Shown here: in pieces, positions 1 through 6,662 of the stretch
Layout of the letters: the number at the start of each line of letters is the position of its first letter
Numbering within the stretch: the stretch's first letter is position 1
Origin: Betaproteobacteria bacterium UBA2293
GTDB lineage: Bacteria; Pseudomonadota; Gammaproteobacteria; Burkholderiales; Rhodocyclaceae
NCBI GenBank assembly: GCA_002345845.1
Contig: DDWF01000145.1
Span: forward strand, 1-14,410
Reading direction: 5' to 3'
DNA: 14,410 nucleotides
Notes under the pieces: model-generated
What the model was told of the DNA's origin: nothing
Database searches by the model: none
Seen by the model: the letters and a program-made list of their open reading frames with translations, nothing else
Program-made: the position numbers and the translations under genes

Positions 1-514
1 GCCGGGCGGCATGGGCATCAACTTCGTCAAGCAGTTCGTCGCCGCCGGCCTGTCGCGCGACACCCAGCTGTTCGCCCCCGGCTTCTCGGCCGACGAGGAC
101 GTGATCAAGGCCGTCGGCGCGCCGATGATGGGCATGTTCAACTCCTCGCACTGGGCGCACGACATGGAGAACGCCGAGAACAAGCGTTTCGTCACCGATT
201 TCCAGAAGGAATACGGCCGCCTGCCGTCGCTTTACGCCTCGCAAGGCTACGATGCGGCGCTGATGATGGATGCCGCCGTGCGTGACGTGAAGGGTAACGT
301 CGCCGACAAGAAGGCGCTGCAGAAGGCGCTGGAAGCCAAGCGTTTCAAGTCGGTGCGCGGCGACTTCAAGTTCAACACCAACCATTACCCGGTGCAGAAC
401 TACTACCTGCGCGTCATCGGCAAGGATGTTCAGGACCGGGTCACCAACAAGACCATGGGCACCATTTTCACCAATCATGCGGATGCCTATGTCGCGTCCT
501 GCAAGATGAAGTAA
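1..514 (+). CDS. HAAT-family ABC transporter substrate-binding protein, C-terminal part
   Basis: This is the 3' end of a periplasmic binding-protein gene; the reading frame is open from base 2, so the start and signal peptide lie outside the window. About 170 residues are visible, under half of a typical 380-400 residue type I binding protein (Peripla_BP_6). Family-like stretches are SLYASQGYDAALMMDAAV in the second lobe and FKFNTNHYPVQNYYLR near the end, closing with an HADAY...CKMK tail. The next genes encode LivH/LivM-like permeases and LivG/LivF-like ATPases, so the protein delivers a ligand to that importer. The ligand is not readable from sequence: it could be a branched-chain amino acid, another amino acid or amide, or an aromatic acid, since similar C-termini occur in binding proteins near aromatic degradation genes. 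Family assignment is firm; specificity is open. Confidence 0.9.
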   Translation, partial: PGGMGINFVKQFVAAGLSRDTQLFAPGFSADEDVIKAVGAPMMGMFNSSHWAHDMENAENKRFVTDFQKEYGRLPSLYASQGYDAALMMDAAVRDVKGNVADKKALQKALEAKRFKSVRGDFKFNTNHYPVQNYYLRVIGKDVQDRVTNKTMGTIFTNHADAYVASCKMK

Positions 515-523
515 TGGCCGACC

Positions 524-543
524 GGGACCGGCCCGCCGGTCCC
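524..543 (+). promoter_or_regulatory. Perfect 8-bp stem-loop between binding-protein gene and livH
   Basis: GGGACCGG (524-531) and CCGGTCCC (536-543) are exact reverse complements around a 4-base loop (CCCG). The hairpin starts 9 bases after the binding-protein stop and ends 11 bases before the livH ATG. No T-run follows (CGCCCCAGTTTC), so it does not look like a classic intrinsic terminator. Inference: it may protect the 3' end of the binding-protein mRNA or dampen translation of livH, giving the excess of binding protein over permease that such importers need. Confidence 0.55.
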
Positions 544-554
544 GCCCCAGTTTC

Positions 555-1481
555 ATGACGCAACTCATCCTCGAACAGGCCCTCAACGGCCTGCAGTTCG
601 GCCTCATGCTGTTCCTGCTTGCCGCCGGTCTGACGCTGGTGTTCGGCATCATGGACTGCATCAACCTGGCGCATGGTTCGCTGTATATGGTCGGCGCCTA
701 TTTTGTCGCCGCCGCCGCCCAGGCCGCCGATTCGTTCTGGATCGGGCTGGGCGTTGGCGTCGCTGGCGCCGCCGTGCTCGGCCTGCTGCTCGAACTGTCG
801 CTGTTCCGCCAGTTGTACCGGCGCGATCACCTGTCGCAGGTGCTCGCCACCTTCGCCCTGATCCTGATCGCCAACGAGGCGGTGCGGGTGATCTGGGGAC
901 CGGCGCCGTTGATGCTCAATCCGCCGGAGGCACTGGCCGGCCCGGTGGAACTCGACCTGTTTGGCGAACCCTTCTTCTACCCGGCCTACCGGCTGCTGAT
1001 CATCGGCGTCGGCCTGGCCGTCGCCGGCCTGCTCTACCTGCTCGTGGCGAAAAGCCGGGTCGGCATGTGGGTACGCGCCGGCGCCTCGAATCGCGAAATG
1101 ACCGAAGCCCTCGGGATCAACGTGCGCTGGTTGTTCACCGCCGTCTTCGTTTTCGGCGCCGCGCTCTGTGCCCTGGCCGGCGGCCTGCTCGGGCCGCTGC
1201 TCGCCGTCCAGGTCGGCATGGGCGAGAGCGTGCTGATCCTCGCCTTCGTCGTCATCATCATCGGCGGCATCGGTTCGATCCGCGGCGCCCTGGTCGGCGC
1301 GCTGATCGTCGGCACCGTGGACACCCTCGGCCGGGCGCTGCTGCCAACCCTGCTGCGCGCTACCCTGCCGGGCGACGCGGCGGCGACCCTCGGTCCGGCC
1401 CTGGCCTCGATCCTGATCTACCTGCTGATGGCTGGCATCCTGTTCTTCAAGCCGCAAGGCCTGTTCCCGGCAAGAGCGTAA
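555..1481 (+). CDS. livH: Branched-chain amino acid type ABC transporter permease, LivH-like
   Basis: This is a 308-residue, very hydrophobic inner-membrane protein of the BPD_transp_2 family, the usual LivH size. The N-terminus has the typical LivH pattern (NGLQFGLMLFLLAAGLTLVFGIMD, then NLAHGSLYMVGAY). A cytoplasmic coupling-helix region near residues 165-190 (SRVGMWVRAGASNREMTEALGIN) contacts the ATPases, and a conserved glycine-rich stretch IIIGGIGSIRGALVGAL follows near residues 233-250. It forms the translocation path together with the LivM-like protein. The ATG at 555 gives the family N-terminus, but I see no purine-rich Shine-Dalgarno site before it; the preceding bases are CCCGCCCCAGTTTC, directly after a strong stem-loop. 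Translation may therefore be weak or depend on the upstream gene. The transported ligand is unknown. Confidence 0.93.
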   Translation: MTQLILEQALNGLQFGLMLFLLAAGLTLVFGIMDCINLAHGSLYMVGAYFVAAAAQAADSFWIGLGVGVAGAAVLGLLLELSLFRQLYRRDHLSQVLATFALILIANEAVRVIWGPAPLMLNPPEALAGPVELDLFGEPFFYPAYRLLIIGVGLAVAGLLYLLVAKSRVGMWVRAGASNREMTEALGINVRWLFTAVFVFGAALCALAGGLLGPLLAVQVGMGESVLILAFVVIIIGGIGSIRGALVGALIVGTVDTLGRALLPTLLRATLPGDAAATLGPALASILIYLLMAGILFFKPQGLFPARA

Positions 1482-1488
1482 ATGAAAC

Positions 1489-1518
1489 GCCCCCCACACT
1501 CGCTTCGCTCGCGGCCCG
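1489..1518. repeat. Possible REP-like intergenic repeat in the livH-livM gap
   Basis: The 49-base gap between livH and livM holds CGCCCCCCACACTCGCTTC followed by GCTCGCGGCCCGG. From memory, this resembles a GC-rich repeat scattered between genes of many betaproteobacteria (CCCCCCACGCTCGCTTCGCT core). Only one copy is visible here, so its repeat nature cannot be shown from the window. A 15-codon frame, MKRPPHSLRSRPGAN, runs through it from 1482 to 1529, starting directly after the livH stop and ending one base before the livM ATG. Confidence 0.4.
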
Positions 1519-1530
1519 GCGCGAACTGAT

Positions 1531-2478
1531 ATGGCCTTCTACCGTCCCGCCTCCTGGCAGAGGTCGCTGACCATCGTCCTGCTGACCCTGCTGCTCGGCC
1601 TGCCGACACTGTTGAACAGCCTGGAACAGACTTTTTACATCGGCTTCGCCACACGCGTGCTGATCTTCGCTCTGGCGGCGACCAGCCTGAACCTGGTCCT
1701 CGGTTTCGGCGGCATGGTCTCGCTCGGTCACGCCGCCTTCTTCGGTGCCGGCGCCTACATCGCGGCCATCTGCCAGCAGGCCGGTTTGAGCGAAGCGTTG
1801 CTGGCCCTGCCCCTGGCCATGCTCGGCGCCGGCCTGTTGGCCCTGCTCATTGGCGCCATCAGCCTGCGCACGCGCGGCGTCTATTTCATCATGATCACCC
1901 TGGCCTTCGCCCAGATGGTCTATTACCTGTTCATCTCGGCCCGTGCCTGGGGCGGCGACGACGGCCTGCCGCTGTATGAACGGATGCGTTTTGCCGGCTT
2001 CAGCCTAGCCAACGATGCGAGCCTCTATTACCTGGCGCTCGGCAGTCTGGCCGTGGTCATGCTGCTGCTCGGCCGCCTGGCCGAGGCGCGCTTCGGCCGT
2101 ACGATCCAGGCCATCCGCGAAAACGAGACGCGCATGGAGGCGCTCGGCTATCCGGTCTTCCGCCATCGTCTGGTCTGCTTCGCCCTCGGCGGCGCCCTCG
2201 CCGGCCTGGCCGGCGCCCTGCTTGCCAACCTGACCGGTCTGGCCAGCCCGGCGCTGTTGCAATGGACGCAGTCGGGCACGCTGCTGGTCATGGTCATCAT
2301 CGGCGGCGTCGGCTATCTCTACGGTGGCGTCGTCGGCGCTGTCGTGCTCTTGCTGCTCGAGGAAGTACTGCTCGGCTACTTCGCCCACTGGCATATCGTC
2401 CTTGGTCTGTTGCTGCTGGCCATCGTGCTGTTTGCCCCGAAAGGCGTGGCGGCACTGTTCGGGAGGTCACGTGGCTGA
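1531..2478 (+). CDS. livM: Branched-chain amino acid type ABC transporter permease, LivM-like
   Basis: This is a 315-residue polytopic inner-membrane protein of the BPD_transp_2 family, of usual LivM length. Diagnostic stretches are LNLVLGFGGMVSLGHAAFFGAGAY (residues ~53-76), the coupling-loop region FGRTIQAIRENETRMEALGY (~188-207) and IIGGVGYLYGGVVGAV near the C-terminus. It pairs with the LivH-like permease to form the channel. The ATG at 1531 is preferred because it gives a short basic N-terminus before the first membrane helix, but no clear ribosome site precedes it. It lies one base after the stop of a 15-codon frame in the gap, so translational coupling is possible. Its last codons overlap the GTG start of the next gene by 8 bases. 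Function is firm as a family; ligand is unknown. Confidence 0.93.
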   Translation: MAFYRPASWQRSLTIVLLTLLLGLPTLLNSLEQTFYIGFATRVLIFALAATSLNLVLGFGGMVSLGHAAFFGAGAYIAAICQQAGLSEALLALPLAMLGAGLLALLIGAISLRTRGVYFIMITLAFAQMVYYLFISARAWGGDDGLPLYERMRFAGFSLANDASLYYLALGSLAVVMLLLGRLAEARFGRTIQAIRENETRMEALGYPVFRHRLVCFALGGALAGLAGALLANLTGLASPALLQWTQSGTLLVMVIIGGVGYLYGGVVGAVVLLLLEEVLLGYFAHWHIVLGLLLLAIVLFAPKGVAALFGRSRG

Positions 2479-3226
2479 AGCGCTGCTCGAAGTTCGCCAG
2501 CTCTCGCGCCGCTTTGCCGCCGTCGACGCCTTGAAGGACGTCGATTTCAGCGTCGATGCCGGCGAGGTGCATGCGCTGATCGGTCCCAATGGCGCCGGCA
2601 AGACGACCTTCATCCACCATGTCTCGGGCGCCCTGCAGCCGGATTCGGGTAGCGTTCATTTCGCCGGCCGCGACGTCACCCGACTGGCCATGCATCAGCG
2701 CGTCGCCGCCGGCATGGCCCGCTCCTATCAGATCACCAACCTCTTCCACGGCCTGTCGGCACTCGACAACGTGGCCCTCGCCGTCCACGGCCGAGCCGAC
2801 GCCGGCAGCAGCTTCCGCTTCTGGCGACCGGTGCGCAGCGAACGGCGGCTGTTCGACGAGGCGCAGGGCTTTCTCGAGCAGGTCGGCCTGGCCGACAAGG
2901 CTGCGGTTGGTGCCGGCCAGTTGTCGCACGGCGAGCAGCGGACACTGGAACTGGCGATGGCCCTGGCGACCAAACCGCAGCTGCTGCTGCTCGACGAGCC
3001 AATGGCCGGCACTGGCCCCGAGGAATCGGCACGCATGGTCGAACTGATCGAGCATCTGGCCCGTCACGTCACCATCCTGCTGGTCGAGCACGACATGGAC
3101 GCGGTGTTCCGCCTCGCCGACCGCATTTCGGTACTGGTCAATGGCCAGTTGATCTGCACCGGCACACCGGAGGCGGTACGCAACGACGCCGGCGTCCGCC
3201 GCGCCTACCTGGGAGATCACCTGTGA
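2471..3226 (+). CDS. livG: ABC transporter ATP-binding protein, LivG-like
   Basis: This is a 251-residue ATPase with Walker A GPNGAGKTT (residues ~38-46), signature LSHGEQRTLELAMAL, Walker B LLLLDEPMAG and an H-loop LLVEHDMDAV with its switch histidine. The C-terminal GTPEAVRNDAGVRRAYLGDHL extension is typical of LivG. The GTG at 2471 is taken as start because it begins VAEALLEVRQLSRRF at the usual family N-terminus and has GGGAGG four bases upstream. The same frame is open further upstream, but that part lies inside livM. The gene overlaps livM by 8 bases and the next ATPase by 4 bases (GTGA), so the genes are translationally coupled. It powers import at the cytoplasmic face, in a heterodimer with the LivF-like ATPase. 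Confidence 0.93.
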   Translation: MAEALLEVRQLSRRFAAVDALKDVDFSVDAGEVHALIGPNGAGKTTFIHHVSGALQPDSGSVHFAGRDVTRLAMHQRVAAGMARSYQITNLFHGLSALDNVALAVHGRADAGSSFRFWRPVRSERRLFDEAQGFLEQVGLADKAAVGAGQLSHGEQRTLELAMALATKPQLLLLDEPMAGTGPEESARMVELIEHLARHVTILLVEHDMDAVFRLADRISVLVNGQLICTGTPEAVRNDAGVRRAYLGDHL

Positions 3227-3933
3227 GCGGCTTGCTCGAGATCAGCGGCCTGGAAGTCGCCTACGGTTCCAGCCAGGTACTGTTCGGCCTCGATCTGGCC
3301 ATGGCCGAAGGCGAAGCGGCGACGCTGCTCGGCCGCAACGGCATGGGCAAGACGACGACGCTGCGCGCCCTCTGTGGTCTGCAGCCGGTCAAGGCCGGGC
3401 ACATCCGCTTCGCCGGTGAGGACATCGCCGGCTGGCGCCCGGACCGCATCGGTCGCGCCGGTATCGCGCTGGTCCCGGAAGGCCGCCAGTGCTTTCCCAA
3501 TCTGACCGTTGACGAGCACCTCGTGGCTTTTTTCGCCAATCGCCGCGGCATTGCCGAAGCGTGGACGCCGGCCCGCGTCTACGAACTGTTTCCGCGCCTG
3601 GCCGAGCGCCGGAAAAACCTGGGCAACCAACTCTCCGGCGGCGAGCAGCAGATGCTGGCGATCGGTCGGGCGCTGGTAACCAATCCGCGGCTACTGATCC
3701 TTGACGAAGCGACCGAAGGCCTGGCGCCGCTGGTGCGCGAGGAAATCTGGGCTTGCCTGGGGCGCCTGCGCGCGGCTGGGCAAAGCATTCTGGTCGTCGA
3801 CAAGTACGTCGAGAAGCTGATCGGTCTGGCTGACCGGCACACCGTCATCGAACGCGGCCAGGTGGTCTGGCGCGGCAGTTCGGCTGAGCTCGATGCCGAT
3901 CACGGCATCTGGCACCGCTATCTGGGAATTTAG
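3223..3933 (+). CDS. livF: ABC transporter ATP-binding protein, LivF-like
   Basis: This is a 236-residue ATPase, the usual LivF length. It has Walker A GRNGMGKTT (residues ~37-45), the LivF marker GIALVPEGRQCFPNLTV, signature LSGGEQQMLAIGRAL and Walker B LLILDEATEGLAP. The H-loop position reads ILVVDKYVEKL, so the switch histidine is absent; LivF proteins usually show VEQN there, making this VDKY form a variant within a family that already lacks the histidine. The GTG start at 3223 overlaps the LivG-like stop by 4 bases. The TAG stop (3931-3933) overlaps head-on with the TAA stop of the minus-strand GGDEF-EAL gene (3930-3932), leaving no room for a terminator between them. It is the last gene of the importer operon. 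Confidence 0.92.
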   Translation: MSGLLEISGLEVAYGSSQVLFGLDLAMAEGEAATLLGRNGMGKTTTLRALCGLQPVKAGHIRFAGEDIAGWRPDRIGRAGIALVPEGRQCFPNLTVDEHLVAFFANRRGIAEAWTPARVYELFPRLAERRKNLGNQLSGGEQQMLAIGRALVTNPRLLILDEATEGLAPLVREEIWACLGRLRAAGQSILVVDKYVEKLIGLADRHTVIERGQVVWRGSSAELDADHGIWHRYLGI

Positions 3934-6101
3934 CTGCCCAGGGTGGCCAGCCGGGCGTCAAAATCGGCGAAGGGCATTGGCCGGCCAAACAGATAGCCCT
4001 GGAAGCAGCGGCAACCGTGCTCGATCAGGTAGGCCCGCTGTTCTTCGGTCTCCACCCCTTCAGCGACGACGTTAAGGCGCAGGGCATTGCCCATGGCGAT
4101 GATGGCGCTGACGATGGCGGCATCGTCCGGATCACTGGCGATGTCGCGGATGAAGGAGCGATCGATTTTCAGCTGCTCAAAGGGAAAGCGCTTCAGATAG
4201 GCGAGCGAGGCGTAGCCGGTACCGAAGTCGTCGAGCGAGAAGCAGACGCCGAGTGCCTGCAACGCCTGCATCTTGCCGACCACCTGGTCGACGTTGTCAA
4301 GCAGCAGGCTTTCCGTCAGTTCGATCTTCAAGCGCGCCGGATTGGCCCCATGGCGCTGCAGGGCCGCCGTCACCTGGGCAACGAAATCGGCCTGGCGGAA
4401 CTGGCAGGCGCTGACATTGACCGCCAGATAGAGATCGCGGCTAGGCGCATGGTCTGCCCAGCGGCGCAGTTGGGCACAGGCCTCGTCAAGCACCCATAGG
4501 CCGATCGGCACGATCAGGCCGGAGGCCTCGGCCAGCGGCACGAAATCGCCAGGCATGACCGCTGGCCGGCCAGCCGGCTGCCAGCGGATCAGGCACTCGG
4601 CACCACGCAGCCGGCCGCTGCAATCAACCTGCGGCTGGACAAAAAGCACGAACTCGTTGCGCACCAGCGCACTGCGCAGCCCCGATTCGAGCGCCGCCCG
4701 TTCATGAAGCGCCGTCTGCATGGCGTTGTCGAAGAAGCGCACCATGTTGCGCCCGGCATCCTTGGCCCGGTAGAGGGCGATGTCGGCCTGCTTGACCAGC
4801 GCCTCGACGCCATCTTCCTGACCGAAGAAGAGACTGATGCCGATGCTGGCGCTGCCGAAATGCTCGCTGCCATCGGCCAGACGGAAGGGCCGGGTCAATT
4901 CGCTGCGGATATGTTCCGCCACCGTTTCCGCCTGAACCGCGGCGGCCGCCGCCTCGCTGCCCAGCTCTTCGAGCATCACGGCGAACTCGTCGCCACCCTG
5001 GCGGGCCGCCGTGTCACCTTCACTGATGCAGCCACGCAGGCGCCCGGCCACCTCGACCAGCAGGCTGTCGCCGACATCGTGGCCAAGGGTGTCGTTGAGG
5101 GTTTTGAAATGATCGAGGTCGATGAACAGCAGCGCCCCGTAATGACCGCTGCGGCGGGCCGCCTGACCGGCCTTGTCGAGGCGGTTGAGGAGCAGGCGGC
5201 GGTTGGGCAGGTCAGTCAGCGGGTCGTAGAAAGCCAGATGATGGATTTCCGATTCGGCCACCTTGAGGTTGCTGATATCGGAAAAGGTGCTGACGTAATG
5301 ACTCAGTGCGCCTTTAGCGTCGCACACGGCACTGATGGTCAGCCATTCCGGATAGACCTCACCGCTCTTCCGGCGATTCCAGATTTCCCCCTGCCAGTGT
5401 CCCGTCTGCTCAAGTTCGCGCCACATTGCCTGATAGAACTGACGGTCCTGGCGCCCTGACTTGAGCATGCTCGGCAACTGGCCAACCGCCTCTTCGGCGC
5501 TGTATCCGGTAAGTTTGGTGAAGGCCGGATTGACGCGCAGGATGCGCTGTTGGTGATCGGTCACCATGATCGCTGCCTGCGACTCGAAGGCGATGGCAGC
5601 CACCCGCAATTCCTGCTCCATTCTCAGGCGCTCGCCGATATCGGCGGCGATTCCCAAGTAGCCGATCAGCTCATCGGCGGCATTGCGCAGGGCGGTGATG
5701 GTCAGCTGGACGTGCAGGCGGGAGCCATCCTTGCGCACGTAAATCCAGGCGCCGTCGTCGCGGCCGTCGCTGGCAACGCGGGCAACCAGTGCGGCAAATC
5801 CGGAAACCTGAGCGCCACCGCTGTTATTGAGCAGACGCATACGCGCCGCCACTTCTTCCGGCGCATGAAACAGCTCCGGAGTCGCCCGGCCGACCACCTC
5901 GTGCCAGGCATAGCCAAGCATCTGCTGGGCAGCCCGGTTGAAGTAGAGGATGGTCCCGCCAACATCGGTGGCGATGATGGCCGAGCCGGCGTTCTCGAGA
6001 ATCGCATACTGAATGGCACAGAGGTCGGGGAGGACCGCTCCCGGTGCGACCTGAACGTCGGCGGCGCAACAGTACTGAGGTGAATCTTGATCCTGGCTCA
6101 T
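3930..6101 (-). CDS. PAS-PAS-GGDEF-EAL bifunctional c-di-GMP enzyme
   Basis: This protein of about 723 residues has no signal peptide or membrane helix, so it is cytoplasmic. In order: PAS 1 (~30-160; ILENAGSAIIATDVGGTILYFN core), PAS 2 with a PAC-type tail (~165-280), GGDEF (~285-455) and EAL (~470-715). The diguanylate cyclase motif is intact (RQGGDEF, ~368-374), but the product-inhibition site RxxD reads SEGD, with the arginine missing. The EAL motif reads ECL (E503); other phosphodiesterase residues look intact: N563 in AVNVS, ELTES, the DDFGTG aspartates, KIDRSF, VAEGVE and Q702 in FQGY. c-di-GMP hydrolysis is therefore likely and synthesis possible. The first PAS has no visible cofactor signature. 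GTG at 6104 and ATG at 6101 are adjacent; I chose ATG. No strong ribosome site is seen. Confidence 0.93.
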   Translation of the reverse strand: MSQDQDSPQYCCAADVQVAPGAVLPDLCAIQYAILENAGSAIIATDVGGTILYFNRAAQQMLGYAWHEVVGRATPELFHAPEEVAARMRLLNNSGGAQVSGFAALVARVASDGRDDGAWIYVRKDGSRLHVQLTITALRNAADELIGYLGIAADIGERLRMEQELRVAAIAFESQAAIMVTDHQQRILRVNPAFTKLTGYSAEEAVGQLPSMLKSGRQDRQFYQAMWRELEQTGHWQGEIWNRRKSGEVYPEWLTISAVCDAKGALSHYVSTFSDISNLKVAESEIHHLAFYDPLTDLPNRRLLLNRLDKAGQAARRSGHYGALLFIDLDHFKTLNDTLGHDVGDSLLVEVAGRLRGCISEGDTAARQGGDEFAVMLEELGSEAAAAAVQAETVAEHIRSELTRPFRLADGSEHFGSASIGISLFFGQEDGVEALVKQADIALYRAKDAGRNMVRFFDNAMQTALHERAALESGLRSALVRNEFVLFVQPQVDCSGRLRGAECLIRWQPAGRPAVMPGDFVPLAEASGLIVPIGLWVLDEACAQLRRWADHAPSRDLYLAVNVSACQFRQADFVAQVTAALQRHGANPARLKIELTESLLLDNVDQVVGKMQALQALGVCFSLDDFGTGYASLAYLKRFPFEQLKIDRSFIRDIASDPDDAAIVSAIIAMGNALRLNVVAEGVETEEQRAYLIEHGCRCFQGYLFGRPMPFADFDARLATLGS

Positions 6102-6171
6102 CACACGAGATTTGCAGCAAAGTCCGCGGTTACGTCGGCCGCCAGACGTCGGGTGAATCCAGGCGGTCGAA

Positions 6172-6187
6172 AATATTCATCAATATT
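6172..6187. promoter_or_regulatory. Operator-like palindrome AATATT-N4-AATATT
   Basis: Two AATATT hexamers (6172-6177 and 6182-6187) flank CATC. Each hexamer is itself palindromic and their centres are 10 bases apart, one helical turn. The element falls where transcription from the candidate upstream promoter would start (about 6184), a position suited to a repressor. No regulator is identified; in an AT-rich patch this could be chance. Confidence 0.3.
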
Positions 6188-6190
6188 ATG

Positions 6191-6220
6191 ATTATCGCCA
6201 CCAATTGCGAAAAACAGCAA
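6191..6220 (-). promoter_or_regulatory. Candidate promoter of the GGDEF-EAL gene
   Basis: On the minus strand, TTGCTG (6220-6215) and GATAAT (6196-6191) are separated by 18 bases. The -10 element matches the sigma-70 consensus at five of six positions and the -35 at three of six. It lies in the only clearly AT-rich stretch of the region (about 6170-6235), 90 bases upstream of the ATG at 6101. The match is suggestive only. Confidence 0.35.
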
Positions 6221-6285
6221 GCAAGCATTTCGCATTTCGCTGCCGCCGCCGACTGTGGCGAGGGCTCAGCCGCGAACTGTCAGGC

Positions 6286-6648
6286 TCAGTTGCCCAGCAA
6301 AGTCCTGATTTCCCGTTCGAGCAGTGCTTCGTCGCCGAGATTGAGCGCCACCAGACGACGCAGATGGGTGATGCTGTCGAGGTCGATTTCCCGACAGGCC
6401 AGGCCGTAGCAGTTGCCCAGATGATGGACGACGGCGACTTCCATGCGGATGGTCGAAGCCGCACCCTCCAGATGAACCTTGAGGATGCCATTGCTGCCAA
6501 CGGTGACGTAAAGATCGTCCTGCGGACGGATCAGCGCACCTTTCAGCGAGAGATCGACGACATCGACCGGATGCTCGCCATTGGCGAGAAAGAGCACGGC
6601 CGACGTATGGAAAGGAATGCGCGTAAACTGACGGCGGTTACTGGTCAT
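6286..6648 (-). CDS. Single-domain PilZ c-di-GMP receptor, PA4608/MapZ-like
   Basis: This 120-residue cytoplasmic protein is a lone PilZ domain. Both c-di-GMP binding motifs are present: RxxxR as RQFTR (R6, R10) and DxSxxG as DLSLKG (D32, S34, G37). The C-terminal part, with EIDLDSITHLRRLVALNLGD, closely recalls Pseudomonas aeruginosa PA4608 (MapZ), which binds c-di-GMP and acts on the chemotaxis methyltransferase CheR1; that likeness is from memory. The partner here is unknown, since no chemotaxis gene is visible. A good ribosome site (GGGAG, seven bases before the ATG) supports the start. The gene lies 14 bases after queE, so it probably ends the tol-pal-cpoB-queE transcript, and is followed by a c-di-GMP enzyme gene on the same strand. 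Confidence 0.92.
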   Translation of the reverse strand: MTSNRRQFTRIPFHTSAVLFLANGEHPVDVVDLSLKGALIRPQDDLYVTVGSNGILKVHLEGAASTIRMEVAVVHHLGNCYGLACREIDLDSITHLRRLVALNLGDEALLEREIRTLLGN

Positions 6649-6662
6649 TGTTGTCTCCCGCT

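Larger units (their letters stand above)
6105..6285. other. AT-rich intergenic region between PilZ and GGDEF-EAL genes
   Basis: This 181-base gap carries no convincing gene. It contains the candidate promoter and palindrome described separately, and short tandem repeats at 6217-6240 (GCAAGCAAGCA, then GCATTTCGCATTTCGC). Downstream of the PilZ stop on the minus strand I see only a weak hairpin (CGCC ACAGTC GGCG) without a T-run, so no confident terminator for the long tol-pal transcript. Confidence 0.5.

Noticed and set aside
468..1499. 343-codon minus-strand frame opposite livH
   Set aside because: The product is Gln/Arg/Gly/His/Asp-rich without any domain; it is a shadow of the GC-rich livH gene.
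2297..3220. 307-codon minus-strand frame opposite the LivG-like gene
   Set aside because: It lies fully antisense to a clear ATPase gene with all ABC motifs, has no recognisable domain, and is a compositional shadow.
6217..6240. Short tandem repeats GCAAGCAAGCA and GCATTTCGCATTTCGC
   Set aside because: Only two to three units of 4 and 7 bases; too short to call a repeat element and plausible by chance.
6240..6285. Intrinsic terminator after the PilZ gene
   Set aside because: Only a 4-bp stem (CGCC/GGCG) is found and no T-run follows on the minus strand.
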